This document shows, one piece after another, positions 1 through 10,669 of a stretch of 64,000 nt of DNA. Numbering within the stretch: position 1 is the stretch's first letter; the number at the start of each line of letters is the position of its first letter. The DNA is from Chrysoperla carnea (Eukaryota > Arthropoda > Insecta > Neuroptera > Chrysopidae): positions 37,318,640 through 37,382,639 of the forward strand of contig NC_058342.1 of assembly GCF_905475395.1 (NCBI RefSeq), given 5' to 3'. Under the pieces are notes generated by a model, which worked only from the letters and a program-made list of their open reading frames with translations, was not told the origin of the DNA and did not search any database. Made by a program: the position numbers and the translations under genes.

Positions 1-759
1 AATTAATTGTGTTGTCGGTTTTTTATTTTTTGATCATGTAATTGGCCAACAGTTTGATAAATCACTTTCAAAATTTTTACACAAACGACAATCCATTATT
101 CTAACGATAATTTGTGAAAACATTTTCAATTATATTTTCCATCTGGTTTCAACTTCAAGGGAATTAGTTCTGTTTCTACAGGGTGGACCATTAAAATATA
201 ATTTGGCTAAAAGCTCGTTTTGTTGTTAACCAATCAAAAAATAACTGAAATAAAAGTTTCTGAGATTGATGGGAAACATCAAGTTCTGAAATGAGAGTGG
301 ACCTCGTTCTCCAGGTTCCTTTAGTAGTCAATTTAGGTCCTAGATAAAATGGTCCACTCTGTGTTCTTTCACGTTTAAGACTAATTCAACGAATAAGTTC
401 AGGTTCGCGTAGAAGTTTAAACAAATAAATAATTTCGAATTCTCGTTAGAATAATAATTGAGTCACTATACATGAGTTTTTAGTGATGGTCCATTTTGTT
501 TGATTCAAAAGGGCACATCGCTAAATAGAAAACTTGAAATAAACACTTTACACCAATATTTACTACACAAATTAATTGCTAATTTTGCTAAATACAACAA
601 TTTTAGGATTTAGATATGGAACTTTGTAGATTTTTTTTTTTAGTTCGAACCTTGCTCCAAAAATTTGAAAACACTTAATGACAATCTATTTGAACTTAAA
701 CATACATAAAATTGTACGTAAAATATGTTCTAAGTTTAAATGGATACGTAAAACTGTAA

Positions 760-1005
760 CGACCTCCAATCTAGGTCAATTCGGTCTTGGGTCCATAGGA
801 TCCATCTTGTAAACCGTTAAAGATAGAACAAAAGTTTAAATGTAAGAAATGTTCCTTATAAAAAAATAAACAACTTTTGTTTAAAACATTTTTTTGAAAA
901 CATCACTGTTAACCCGTTAGGGCGCAAATTTCGTCCGAACGATGTATAGTAGGCATTATATAGGAGTATCAGTCATGTGTGTGTGACATGTATGTTTGGC
1001 TATCT
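760..1005 (+). repeat. Family B repeat, 3' portion
   Basis: It matches the part of the 37.2-37.6 kb copy that runs from the 'ggtccataggatccatcttg' segment through 'cagtcatgtgtgtgtgacat'. The first part of the element, seen at 25.07, 37.2 and 54.6 kb, is missing or decayed here. It has no coding capacity. Confidence 0.6.
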
Positions 1006-1370
1006 CTCTTTACTTACATTACGTGAAAAAACAAACGGTTCCGTAATCCTTAAAGGATCGATAAAAATACAAAGTTTAGCAGAGGGTGAATTGGTTAAGA
1101 GTGTTTTCAAAGTTTTGGTACAAAGAGTTTAAAAAATGAAAAAATTGCATGATTAAAAAGTAAAAACACTTATTTTTATTGAACTGAATCTAATAAAAAA
1201 CATGTGTGTTTCTTTCTTTTGCATGGGCATTCTCTCTCTAACATGGTATCGGTATGGGTATGGGTTTGACTTCTGATTGCTGTCTCTCTCACTTGTGGCT
1301 TCTTGATACTTGATAACTATCACCTGTGTCTTCCTTTCTCTTCAAAATCAATCCTTTTAAATAACAAACA

Positions 1371-1421
1371 CACTTCACTTCACTTCACTTCACTTATTCT
1401 TCACTTCACTTCACTTCACTT
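1371..1421. repeat. CACTT microsatellite
   Basis: About ten CACTT (TTCAC) pentamers occur in tandem, interrupted once by 'attct'. A similar CACTT run occurs near 50,310. Confidence 0.9.
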
Positions 1422-2505
1422 AATCAAAATAAAATAATAAACAATAGCGGCAAAGAAGAAAATGTCCTTCGATACAAATTACAATCTCATCTGTAAGATT
1501 TTTCTGTTTTTTATTTTTCACTGTCTTTCATTTATTTTTAGTAGTTTTTATTTTATTAATTTTATTTAAAATATGTGTGAGATATGCAAATAATCTGAAC
1601 GCTTGTTTCGAGAACTTCGAATACTTCTTATTTTGTTTTCTAGATTATTTAATTTATAGATCAAACTTAGTTTGATTTTCATTTAATTACTTACACACAA
1701 CTAACCATAACCACACATTTCACACAATTTTTACTTTACTTAAAGAGGAAACCTTACGTAACATATTAACTCGTCACAACACTCGCCTCAACTCAACCAT
1801 TCGGTAACCTTTAATCGCGTGAGGAGAGATTTGCTCACACGTTCTGCACATGCGTTAAAAATATTTCGTGCCTTTAATATTCTTTAACTTTATAAATCAT
1901 ACCCTCTACATAATTTTATATAAAAGCGAGCGTGAGCAAAATGCTCATTACGCGAGTGCTGACGGGTTAAAGAGTTTGTTTTAGAAACAAGTTAAATATT
2001 TAAATTAATAGTAAGGTTTTCTATTACGATTTTATATGTCACGTCGACCAATACATTTGTGCAATTTAATTTGTAGCTCTTTTTTTTAATTTAAAAAAAA
2101 GGGATGTGCAAGGCGAGAAACCTCTCTCCTTTTCCTCTAGGAGAGAAATGTTACTATACTAGAGTTATTTTACCGAGACCAACCTTGAAAAAAAAAAATA
2201 CAAAAAACGTTTTTTTGGCTTTATTCGGCTTGAGTTCCCAAGATTGGCATCCTCAAAATAACTTAAGTATAGACGCTAATTTGATATTCCTTTCAATATA
2301 ATGATTCTTGTCCGAGAAAAAACCGAAAGTTCGGTCGTCAAGACAAAAGAGTTGTAAAACTGGGATAAGTAACAATTATCTGTAAGTATATTTGCACACA
2401 TGTATTGGGCTGCGACTGCTAAACATTACATGAACATGGATCAGAAGATACATACAATATTGATTTGAACAATTAAAAACAAATGAATGTGTTAATAATT
2501 CACAG

Positions 2506-5500
2506 AGTGTGGCTGAGAGGCGCTGTAATTTTAGTATTTTTATTGGGACTCACGTGGACGTTTGGACTGCTCTATTTAAATGAAGAGACGGTTGTCATGG
2601 CATACATTTTCTCAATATTAAATTCGTTGCAAGGTTTATTCATTTTTATGTTCCATTGTATTCAAAATGAAAAGGTATGTATATAGGAGTCTTGTGGAGC
2701 CTTTCTTACCAACTACGAACGATAGCTAATGATAATTAATATTACAGGTACGAAAAGAGTATCGTAAATTGATACGACGCCATTCATGGTTCCCAAAAAT
2801 GGCAGGTGGTAGCAGTGGAGGCGGTGGTACATCATCGATAGATAGTAGCGGACGTGGTGTGATTACAAGTGGTGGTCGTGGTGTGATTGATAGTACACAT
2901 GTACAGAATACAAACAGTGGCGGATCACTATGTAAAGATGGTGGATCATCACGCAGTGGTGGTTGTGGTACTTTGTATACAACATCAAATGGTAGTCCTG
3001 CAACACACTCACCAGGTGGACCTGCAACAGGTGCAGGTGGAGACAGACAACAGAGTGGTGGTGGTGCTATTGGATTGGATGGATCAAATAATTCAACAGC
3101 TGTAAATGTGGGTACAAATAGCAACAGTGCTGCCACTACTATACTTGTCGTTACAAATAATATTCATAATACGAACTCATCAACTGCATCACATATTCAT
3201 AACTCAGTAGTCACATGCACGTCACCTGTGTCACAGTCACAGTCACAGTTAAACAATGTTGTTAATGTTGTCACAAAACAACATCCTATGAACATGTTAC
3301 AGAACCACCATGGACATGTGAGCATTGCTTCACACGGCCAAGTGACAGGCAATCATCATGCCACTGCAAATACCAATGCCAATGCCAATGCCAGGATCAA
3401 CTCTCATAATGTCATTACTCAACAAGGTACTAAACCAATACCAATACCAACTACTCAAAACCAATACCAACTACTTAAACTCAACAAAAAACACACTCAA
3501 ATCACTCTACTCACAATCAGTCATACCAACATAACACATCACATCACATCCATATTCAATACTCACACAGTCACACTGCAGTCTATGTCTAATCTACGTC
3601 TATGGTTGTATCTGTTACAATAAGGCCCACCATTATTTTAACCAAACAAAAATATCACACAATTCGATCTCCATCTTGATTTACTTTTCTCAATTTTGAC
3701 AAAAGGTTATTTTTAGTCTTGATTGTCAGTCAAAATTAACTTCCATAGATAAAATTATGTCTTCGTCTCGACTAACTTTTTCTGACGTTTACGTGACGAC
3801 GCGTCCCGTTGTAATAACTCAAGTTTTAATGAAGATATTGGAAAAAATAAAAAAAATTCTTAAACTAGAATAAATTTGAAATTTTATCATATTATTATGT
3901 GGGATTTTCTTTCGCTAAGGTCTCGCATTCGACTTATAAACTAATAGCCCAGCTACATATCAAACCCAGCGCAATATCATTTTTTGTTAACAATTTTAAC
4001 CATATCTCCGGTTCTATTGGTCGTATCAAGAAGCCGTATAAACAATTATTTGTTTCCTAACAAATTTCCTGTCACTTTGAGCAATGAGCAAGTTGAAAAT
4101 TGGGATTCAGCGGGTCAAAATACGTCGAAATACACTTCTTGTTAGGTGGGACCTGTAAATGCATACGAAATCCAAATTTGAGTGGTGGTAACATGCATAA
4201 AATGGTGGGCTATGTGTACAGCTATAGACTGCAGTCTACAGAATACTGTTGTGAAAATCCAGCTCTGGTGCTAAATGAAAACTTTTTCATACAAGTATTT
4301 TTCCTAAATAAATGATCTCAATTTTCTAGAAAATCTGAATTTAAAGAAAAAAAACTTTGATTTATGATCGCTTGATTTTATGTGTTGAACTTAAACTCTC
4401 CGTCCAAATTTGTGTCCCATGTAGCATCTGGAAAATTCAGATTTTCATCATCATTCAGATCATTTTTATAATAGATATGAATTCAAACTTTTGGGATACT
4501 CTTCAAAACTATTTAACTACGCTTACAATCAATGCGATGCGATGCGATGCGACAAACAGACAACCAGACAGACAGACAAAACTCATAACTTTGGACTTTG
4601 TACAAAGGCTTAGCTTTCAACTATCATCCCATTTTGATTACGCTTTTATATTAACGATCAAAATCCCGTAAGTTTGATTTGTTCCAATAAAATTGCCTTT
4701 TTTTTCTATATCAATTGGTTTTCTATTCATTTCAACTGCTTTCAAAATGAGACTTAGCAGGATTAGGCATGCATTTGGCCGATTTTTAAATTCTAGATGC
4801 TTCTTCAAAATTTCGAAAAATATTTATATTCAGACACAATCTTTGAATTTGGACAGTGGAAAAACTGCCTTTTTCCAAAGGTTTCTCGCGATTTTGATCG
4901 AGGTTTTCTTAAAAATTAGCCTTAGCGTGCAGAATCCTTTTCTTAAAAAAAATCTCAAAACAAAATCTTCCACTGGAATTACAGAATTACATAGAAAAGT
5001 TTGGGCTAGTGGAAAGTTTGGAAGAAAAATATGCATGCATTTGATAATAGAACCAATTTGCAAAATAAATTCTAGGTGACATAAGAGAGAGAGAGAGCGA
5101 TGACATTGAGTCGTGTAACCAAACCAAAAAATTTGTGCTTTATTTTTTTTTTTTAGCTTACTTTATTTTATTTAAAACTAACAAATAACGCTTGCCATTG
5201 TGATGCAATGCCTACTACCAACTATAAATAGTTCATCTGTGGTGGTGTCTGAAATATTTTCAACTACCCCCTAATTACCCCCCCCCCTTCATATCATAAT
5301 GTACCCATCAATTTTTCTATTTCCTCAATTATCTTATTTTTTTATGTATATTTATAATTATCATCAATCCAACAACTAACTTTTATTTTTCAATTTTACA
5401 AAATCAATGTTTCAAATCTGCCCCCCCCCCTCTTCAAAACAAGTTCTAAAGATTTCCCCTTGCTCCAAGTGTGTGCCAAAATTGATAGGAAATAACTTCT

Positions 5501-8500
5501 TTCAAAACTTCCTTTCGTTTTCACTTCAGATTGGGATCTGGATCCTGGATGTACGATTTTCTTTTACAATCTCACGTTAATAAATGGGTTTGGAGTTATT
5601 TCTGATTCATTTAGGTTACATTTACTTGATAACTAGGTTTCGTTCGCTTTAATCATCCAACTAACTGATATTATCGTAATACGTTTCGATCTATAATGGT
5701 TATAAGGACATTGAAGGGATCTACAATTATGTCATAGTCAGGCCGTTCTTTTAAAACGTCAAGATTCCAATCAAGGATAGTCTATGAATGCTTCGAGGAG
5801 CTGAATCACCTGGCATTGAACAACACAGTTAGGCTGATCTGGGTTCCAGGTCAATATGGCGTTAAAGGGAATGAAGCTGCAGACTCTTTGGCGCGAGAAG
5901 GGTCGTTTCAAACGCCCCTTTCACCTAAGCCTGACGAACAAACTGGAGTTTCTGCGTGGCGTCTTGCCTTAACAAAATCTTTTAGATTCATCCCATTTTA
6001 ATAGTGCCTTCTACCCAGGTGACAGGTCGTTCTCAAGGAGGGCATAGAGGACTCTTGGTCCAGGTGCTAGGGACCCATTTACGGTACCCCTCTTTTGTTT
6101 TATTATGATTAACATAATAATTATTAATACATAGTGAATTTTGTGATCGGTGGCGTGTCCAAAACTACATTATAGATCGATTCGGAAATGATTCGGCATC
6201 AAATGAACGTTTTCTTTAGTTTTTCTTCATTGATTTTGTAAAAAATAAGAAAATAAATAAAGACGAATAAAAATTAAAATTTCTAGCAATCACATCAATA
6301 CAGTTTACAAAGAGGTTGGAGTTCACGAAGTTGTAATACAATTGGAGGTGGGACAGGGGTTGGGGGAAATGTAATGCAAAATAATATTGAAAACGAATCA
6401 AATTTGAATAATTATCGTTATTCCGCAACCTCCATTAAACGTTTAACAAATAAAGATATTATTACAAATAATGCCTCAAATGATAAATCCTTAATACAAC
6501 AGGATTATGGTACAAATCAGATGATAATGTTACCATCACACGCACAATCAACTGGGCTGGTGCAACACCCACAAGACCATGGCCAACACCAACACCATGG
6601 ACAACACCATGGTCATGGTGGTCATCTAGCGCATCTAAACGATGACCAATGTATAAATAACTTGACGACTTCCACATTACCATACATTAAGAATCATGCT
6701 AACAAACATATCAATTGTTCACCTCCGACTGATGACGACAATCCTAACCTATTGACATCATCCTCAATATTTCCAAAGTCTGCTACAACGTGGGGTCCAC
6801 TTAACAAATCATTACAATGGAAGGTGAGGGGATCTTCTTTCAAAGCAACTCAATCCTAGTGTAGTCCTAGTTCTAGCTTTTATTTATTTTTTTTTTTACT
6901 TCGGTGCATGTATTTGTAATATTTTTGGTTTATCTTAACTAACTCAAAGGGTACCTTGATTTCATCTCTTTTATCTATCGTATACTAACGTTATTTTTAT
7001 TCATAAACAGAGTGTTTAACGATATGGAGGAATTAGCTGCCTTTTTTATAATAATATAATTACACTGTGTGCTGTGTCCGTCAAGTTATTGTCAGTTAAA
7101 AACAACAGATGCTTTGTCCATAGCACATAAGTTAACAAGTTATACACACGCATTACTAAAAAGTGAAAAGAGCACACGATAAGTGGCGATTCAAAAACGT
7201 AATAAGGTTATTCGATCTCTAGATTTTACTCCTCAAATTTTTTCCACACCGTTGTTACTAACTTCAACATGTAGTTTTCGTGTCACTGACACAACTTAAC
7301 TCTAATTATGAAGCTTTTCTCAGAGAACTCTTGAAAAGGCATGCGACTCCATTAAAACTTATAGAAAATTTTCGTTAAACACTCTTCTATTAAGTCATTA
7401 GCCATTTCGTACTAATCGAATCGAAGGTTGGGAATGAATGGATAGCGATCCAAGGTATCCTTCATCATATTCAAACTTCCTTGTACAAAATTTTTATTTC
7501 TAGATCAATTTAGAAACGTTAAATTTGTGTTACAATAATTAATTTCGAAAACAAATTGAAACTCCTTAAACTAGAACGAGATATTAAGCCTTCGATTGAC
7601 CCAAAATGGGAGAACTTTTCACGGTTTCAACTTGTTTTTTGACTGAACGAGTTTCAGTATCAAATTAGTCTAGTAACATTTTTCGTGGAGTAAAGGATTT
7701 CATCTTGAGCCTACTTTAGTTTCTTCGTAATTTGTTTGAATTGGAAGGAAAATGAAATTTTTGTTGTTGAACACGAATTGAACGTGTTATAGTTAGTTAG
7801 TTGTGTGAGTTGTGAATGATATATTTTTGAAATTTGATTGGTTCTAGAACATTTCTTCTAAGTCGTATAGTCGAGATTCTGGGCATGGTGGTTCTGAGCA
7901 AGAGAATTCACCACGGTCATATGGAACGACAGCAACAAGTCTGGGTAACATGCAGATGCAGATCCAACAGCGCAGCCATAAAGAATTAAACTATCGTAAG
8001 CCATTTTTATCGTCAAACAATCAAATGATGGACGCATCTGATCATCAGTTCCAATATTCACCAACGAGCACGAGTTCATGCAGCAAACAATCAGATTTGG
8101 ATTTCTACCATCATCAGCAACAACAGCAATTAGCTGATTTAACCCATCAAATTCAACAGTTGCCACGATACACATCTGGCAACAACACACTCTCATCGTC
8201 TGCTGGAAGTTATCAACAGCGTAACAAGAAATCACATGGAAATCCAATATTTCGTACTGTAAGTCCATGGAATCACACTTACACGGAAATCCATGATAAT
8301 CCACAACGACTTGTCGGACAAAACATGTTCGATGATCCGGTCTACGAGGAAATCGATCGTAACGAGATCCAAGTATCGGACATGAGTGACGAAGATGGTC
8401 GAAGACAAAGTGATATGAGTCGACAATCATCCAGATCGTATGGCGATCACAGACCTCTGATTCCATACAGTCCGGCGGTTGAACGTAACGTTCAATCGTG

Positions 8501-8663
8501 TATGGAGCATCGACTAGGCAATGCTAATGCACGCTCTCTAGCTGCCGTGCTCGATGGTGAAACCGTAGTGTGTCATTTGGAACCACCAGAATTGTATCAC
8601 CATCAACAGGACTCCTCATATTCGGCCAGAACTGTTGTTTTACCGCCGTATACGGAGTGTTAA
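2506..8663 (+). CDS. Cirl: Latrophilin / Cirl adhesion GPCR, 3' part
   Basis: This is the C-terminal end of a latrophilin-type adhesion GPCR (calcium-independent latrotoxin receptor family), a plasma-membrane receptor with roles in neuronal and mechanosensory signalling. Exons I infer are 2506-2674, 2748-about 3317, 6287-6823 and 7848-8663. The first encodes TM6 with the LTWTFGLLY motif and TM7 ending [12 protein letters not shown]; the next opens [16 protein letters not shown], the usual juxtamembrane segment. The rest is a cytoplasmic tail rich in Gly, Ser, Asn, His and Gln, ending PPYTEC. Acceptors at 2748, 6287 and 7848 and donors at 2675 and 6824 are all phase 0. The second exon's 3' end is uncertain: GTGAGC at 3318 is a phase-0 donor, but the frame stays open to a stop at 3621-3623, which would give a shorter alternative tail. 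An acceptor at 6304 is possible but in another phase. The 5' exons are outside the window. The family call is firm; tail splicing is inferred. Confidence 0.88.
3624..5740. other. Latrophilin intron, mostly unique AT-rich DNA
   Basis: No gene or recognisable domain was found. It contains a GATGC/ACAG microsatellite near 4530-4580, short poly-C tracts near 5280 and 5420, and open frames at 4100-4315, 4357-4671 and 4693-5079 that show no domain and look like chance. Confidence 0.5.
5747..6001 (+). pseudogene. Non-LTR retrotransposon RNase H domain, broken
   Basis: From about 5762 the frame encodes a C-terminal RNase H segment. It carries the diagnostic '[20 protein letters not shown]' region followed by AREGS, which contains the catalytic Asp of the GNE.AD motif. 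This is the RNase H of I/Jockey/R1-like non-LTR elements. Just upstream, SQAVLLK (matching the family DSQAALK motif) is in another frame, so there is a frameshift. The frame ends at a stop at 5999-6001, and no reverse transcriptase is present nearby. It is a 5'-truncated, decayed insertion within the latrophilin intron. A second relic of the same domain lies at 26.1-26.3 kb. Confidence 0.8.
6131..6166 (+). repeat. Short dispersed repeat shared with 14,002-14,037
   Basis: About 36 bases from 'catagtgaattttgtgatcg' through 'gtccaaaa' match 14,002-14,037 with only three transitions. The match stops on both sides, so this is a short shared element or the end of a larger decayed one. Confidence 0.55.
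6824..7847. other. Last latrophilin intron
   Basis: It is bounded by a GTGAGG donor at 6824 and a TTCTAG acceptor ending at 7847, both phase 0. I see no repeat or gene inside. Confidence 0.65.
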
Positions 8664-8958
8664 TATTACTTTATTTATATTTCAAAAGTCATTGTGATAG
8701 CAAAACTCAACTATTTTTAATTATATGCGGATTTTGGATACACAAGTGCGGGAACTTGGATACAAGTACAAGTACAAGTATAAGTGATTGGGGGCAGTAC
8801 AGTACCTACCGTACCATGGGATTTGGGGCACATCAACAATACGATACGAGTGTTTTAGTGGCGATATTAAAATGTAGTGTATTTATTATGACCTCACCCC
8901 TGCTCTGTGTCCCACACAACACTAAATTTATCCAAAAATTTGTTTTTAAAATCGATGC

Positions 8959-9014
8959 AATAAAAAAAAAACAAACGTTTATTACATTTTTTCGTAATTA
9001 AATTTTATAATAAA
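8959..9014 (+). promoter_or_regulatory. Latrophilin polyadenylation signals
   Basis: AATAAA hexamers occur at 8959-8964 and 9009-9014, about 300 and 350 bases after the latrophilin stop codon. Either could define the 3' end of the transcript. Confidence 0.45.
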
Positions 9015-9753
9015 ACGAACAAAATATTTAAAAAAAATTTAAAAAAAAAAACACTTAAGAACAAAAAAAATTTGAGCAAATTTTGAGTAACTTGTGATTG
9101 TAGTCTAATATTTTTTGGATATCTTATACTGTAAAAATAAGTGGGGCTTCATTTGTTTATAACGTGCGTTTACAATCATTTAACTGCGAACCCAATGAAC
9201 CAAGCAGTCAAACACCCAAGTGGGTCCATCACACTAAGTTTTACATAATCTCAATCTGACAATTAATCTGACAACCATCGTTACAGGTCTAGACCTGCTG
9301 CCAAGTCTAGTTTTAGTGAGTCAGTTAAGAAAGCTTGAAAATTTCATTGGTGATTTTAATCAGCATCGTAGTGTCCTCAATCGTAAGCTTATTCCACGTT
9401 CTCAAAAACAGAGGTTTATGCTCTGCTCTAATTTAGTGCCATAAATGTATAACCGTTTTTAATTGACAGATATTTCAAAATAAAACGTCTTTGGCGCTAC
9501 ATCTTAGACTCTCTACTAGAGTCCCTCTCCCGCATATTGGGTAGGTGGAATATGTTTGCGATTGATGACATGGTGCTGGCTAGATCCTATGAAATTTGTA
9601 GTCTTTCTGAAATGTCTCATTAAAACTGCGCGTCAAAATTGTCAGATATTGATATATTGACTTATTTATCTAGTTCAAATTATTAATCTTGTTCTTTTTA
9701 GCTAACGATTTTATGCGCGAAAACGTTCCAAATAAAAATTTTACATCTATTTT

Positions 9754-9826
9754 AGTCCAGGAGGTAGCGTTGTATCATCATCCGACATACTATGATTTTT
9801 GTATTTGCAACGCTATCTCCCGGACT
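9754..9826. repeat. Hairpin with 19-bp arms
   Basis: The left arm 9754-9772 (agtccaggaggtagcgttg) and right arm 9808-9826 (caacgctatctcccggact) are complementary at 17 of 19 positions, with a 35-base loop. It may be a tiny MITE or a structured RNA. Its arms are more GC-rich than the surroundings. Confidence 0.75.
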
Positions 9827-10092
9827 ATTTCTAACGAGTTTAAACATTGAAATAGAAACTTGAACCCAAGAAATATCAAACAATTTTTAATTATTTAAAC
9901 AAATGATGATTATTTATTTATTTTTAATCGTAGAATTTTTGACAATCGTTTCTTAGGTTAAATAATTGTTGAAACCACGTACGTGAGTCACGAATTTTGT
10001 GACACTAAAAAGAACAGATTTAATAAAATAATTTTTAACTTTTGAGTTCAGGCTTAGTTATTTAAATAGTCATCGAAATTTCTATTATGATA

Positions 10093-10159
10093 TACAAGGT
10101 GTTTGGAGAAATTATTCAGTTAAAAATATTTGTAGTACATTTTTTTCAAACACCTTGTA
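10093..10159. repeat. Tiny MITE with 13-bp terminal inverted repeats
   Basis: It begins tacaaggtgtttg and ends caaacaccttgta, a perfect inverted repeat spanning only 67 bases. It resembles a deletion derivative of a DNA transposon. It lies 24 bases left of the composite structure at 10,183. Confidence 0.75.
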
Positions 10160-10281
10160 ACTGAATTTAAAAATTTTATTGTTATTTAAATACGTGGCGT
10201 CTCAAGTTTCAATAAATATTGAAACAGTTTTGCCGACATGTACTAGACTAGACTAGACTGTTGATGATGAAGATAAAGATA

Positions 10282-10343
10282 ATTATCAATCAAATTAATC
10301 AATGTCTGTCACAAACAGATATTGATTAATTTGATTGATTAAT
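10282..10343. repeat. Long hairpin upstream of the Myb-like frame
   Basis: Arms at 10,282-10,309 and 10,315-10,343 pair over about 28 bp with one bulge and one mismatch, around a five-base loop (cacaa). The right arm runs into the AT-rich tract that precedes the TATAG splice-acceptor-like site at about 10,352-10,356. It could be a microRNA-like foldback or simply transposon structure. Confidence 0.75.
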
Positions 10344-10364
10344 TAATTTTATAGGTCATGTACA

Positions 10365-10571
10365 ATGTGGGAGCAGAGAGAAATTTTAAAATATATTTTT
10401 ATAAATAAATATGAAAATCAAGTAATGGATAACAAAATATGGCAACGAATGGAACAAGAACAAATTCTTAAAGAACGTACATGGCAATCATTAAAAAATC
10501 ATTTTAGAAGAGCAATCTTAAAAGAACCAGCATTTAGTTTACTTTTGAAAAAAAAGGACAAGAATTATTAA
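10365..10571 (+). CDS. Rap1/TERF2IP-type Myb domain protein or exon
   Basis: The intact frame of 68 codons starts MWEQREILKYI and continues with IWQRMEQEQ, then RTWQSLKNHFRRAILKEP, stopping at 10,569-10,571. The spacing of the W, I..YI, IW..ME, TWQSLK and F.R..L positions matches the Myb domain of telomere protein Rap1 (TERF2IP), the Myb_DNA-bind_2 family, which is about 60-65 residues. The match is from memory of the family pattern, not a search. The frame is open upstream to a possible splice acceptor (TTTTATAG before GTCATG), so it may be an internal or terminal exon, or a stand-alone domain. It sits inside nested inverted and direct repeats, unlike the host genes nearby. Function is unknown; sequence-specific DNA binding is the family role. 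It could be transposon-encoded, a captured gene piece, or a true host exon. Confidence 0.55.
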   Translation: MWEQREILKYIFINKYENQVMDNKIWQRMEQEQILKERTWQSLKNHFRRAILKEPAFSLLLKKKDKNY

Positions 10572-10669
10572 CTAAAAAATAAAAAATAATGATCAAAATA
10601 AGTTGTTGTAGTCTAGTCTAGTACATGTCGTATTTGACTTTTGTATTTAAATACGTGGCGTCTCAAGTT

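Larger units (their letters stand above)
1..2505. other. Non-coding DNA left of the first recognised latrophilin exon
   Basis: This AT-rich stretch is probably intron of the latrophilin gene, because the first exon recognised at 2506 encodes TM6 and the rest of the receptor must lie to the left. I found no convincing exon for TM1-TM5 here. It contains a decayed family B repeat near 760-1005 and a CACTT microsatellite at 1371-1421. A short open stretch around 2104-2301 has no recognisable similarity and I do not call it a gene. Confidence 0.5.
10183..10669. repeat. Nested direct and inverted repeats around a Myb-like frame
   Basis: Perfect 26-bp direct repeats lie at 10,183-10,208 and 10,644-10,669 (core tttaaatacgtggcgtctca). 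Inside them, perfect 21-bp inverted repeats lie at 10,234-10,254 and 10,610-10,630 (core acatgtactagactagac). Immediately after the first direct repeat is a short palindrome, gtttcaat-aaat-attgaaac. The interior carries a long hairpin and an intact small frame. The layout suggests either a mobile element with captured coding DNA or an insertion that duplicated its flanks. No known superfamily terminus is evident. Confidence 0.7.

Noticed and set aside
1448..1492. Possible 45-base microexon with a GTAAGA donor before the TM6 exon
   Set aside because: The phase would fit the exon at 2506, but the peptide has no recognisable similarity to latrophilin and the acceptor is weak.
2104..2301. 65-codon open frame upstream of latrophilin exon
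   Set aside because: No domain, no splice context, Lys/Phe bias from AT-rich DNA.
2726..3136. Minus-strand Pro-rich frame
   Set aside because: Antisense shadow of the Gly-rich latrophilin tail.
4693..5079. 128-codon frame in latrophilin intron
   Set aside because: No recognisable motif; overlaps an equally open antisense frame; composition matches intron.
7858..8466. 202-codon minus-strand frame
   Set aside because: Antisense of the last latrophilin coding exon, whose frame is continuous with a good acceptor.
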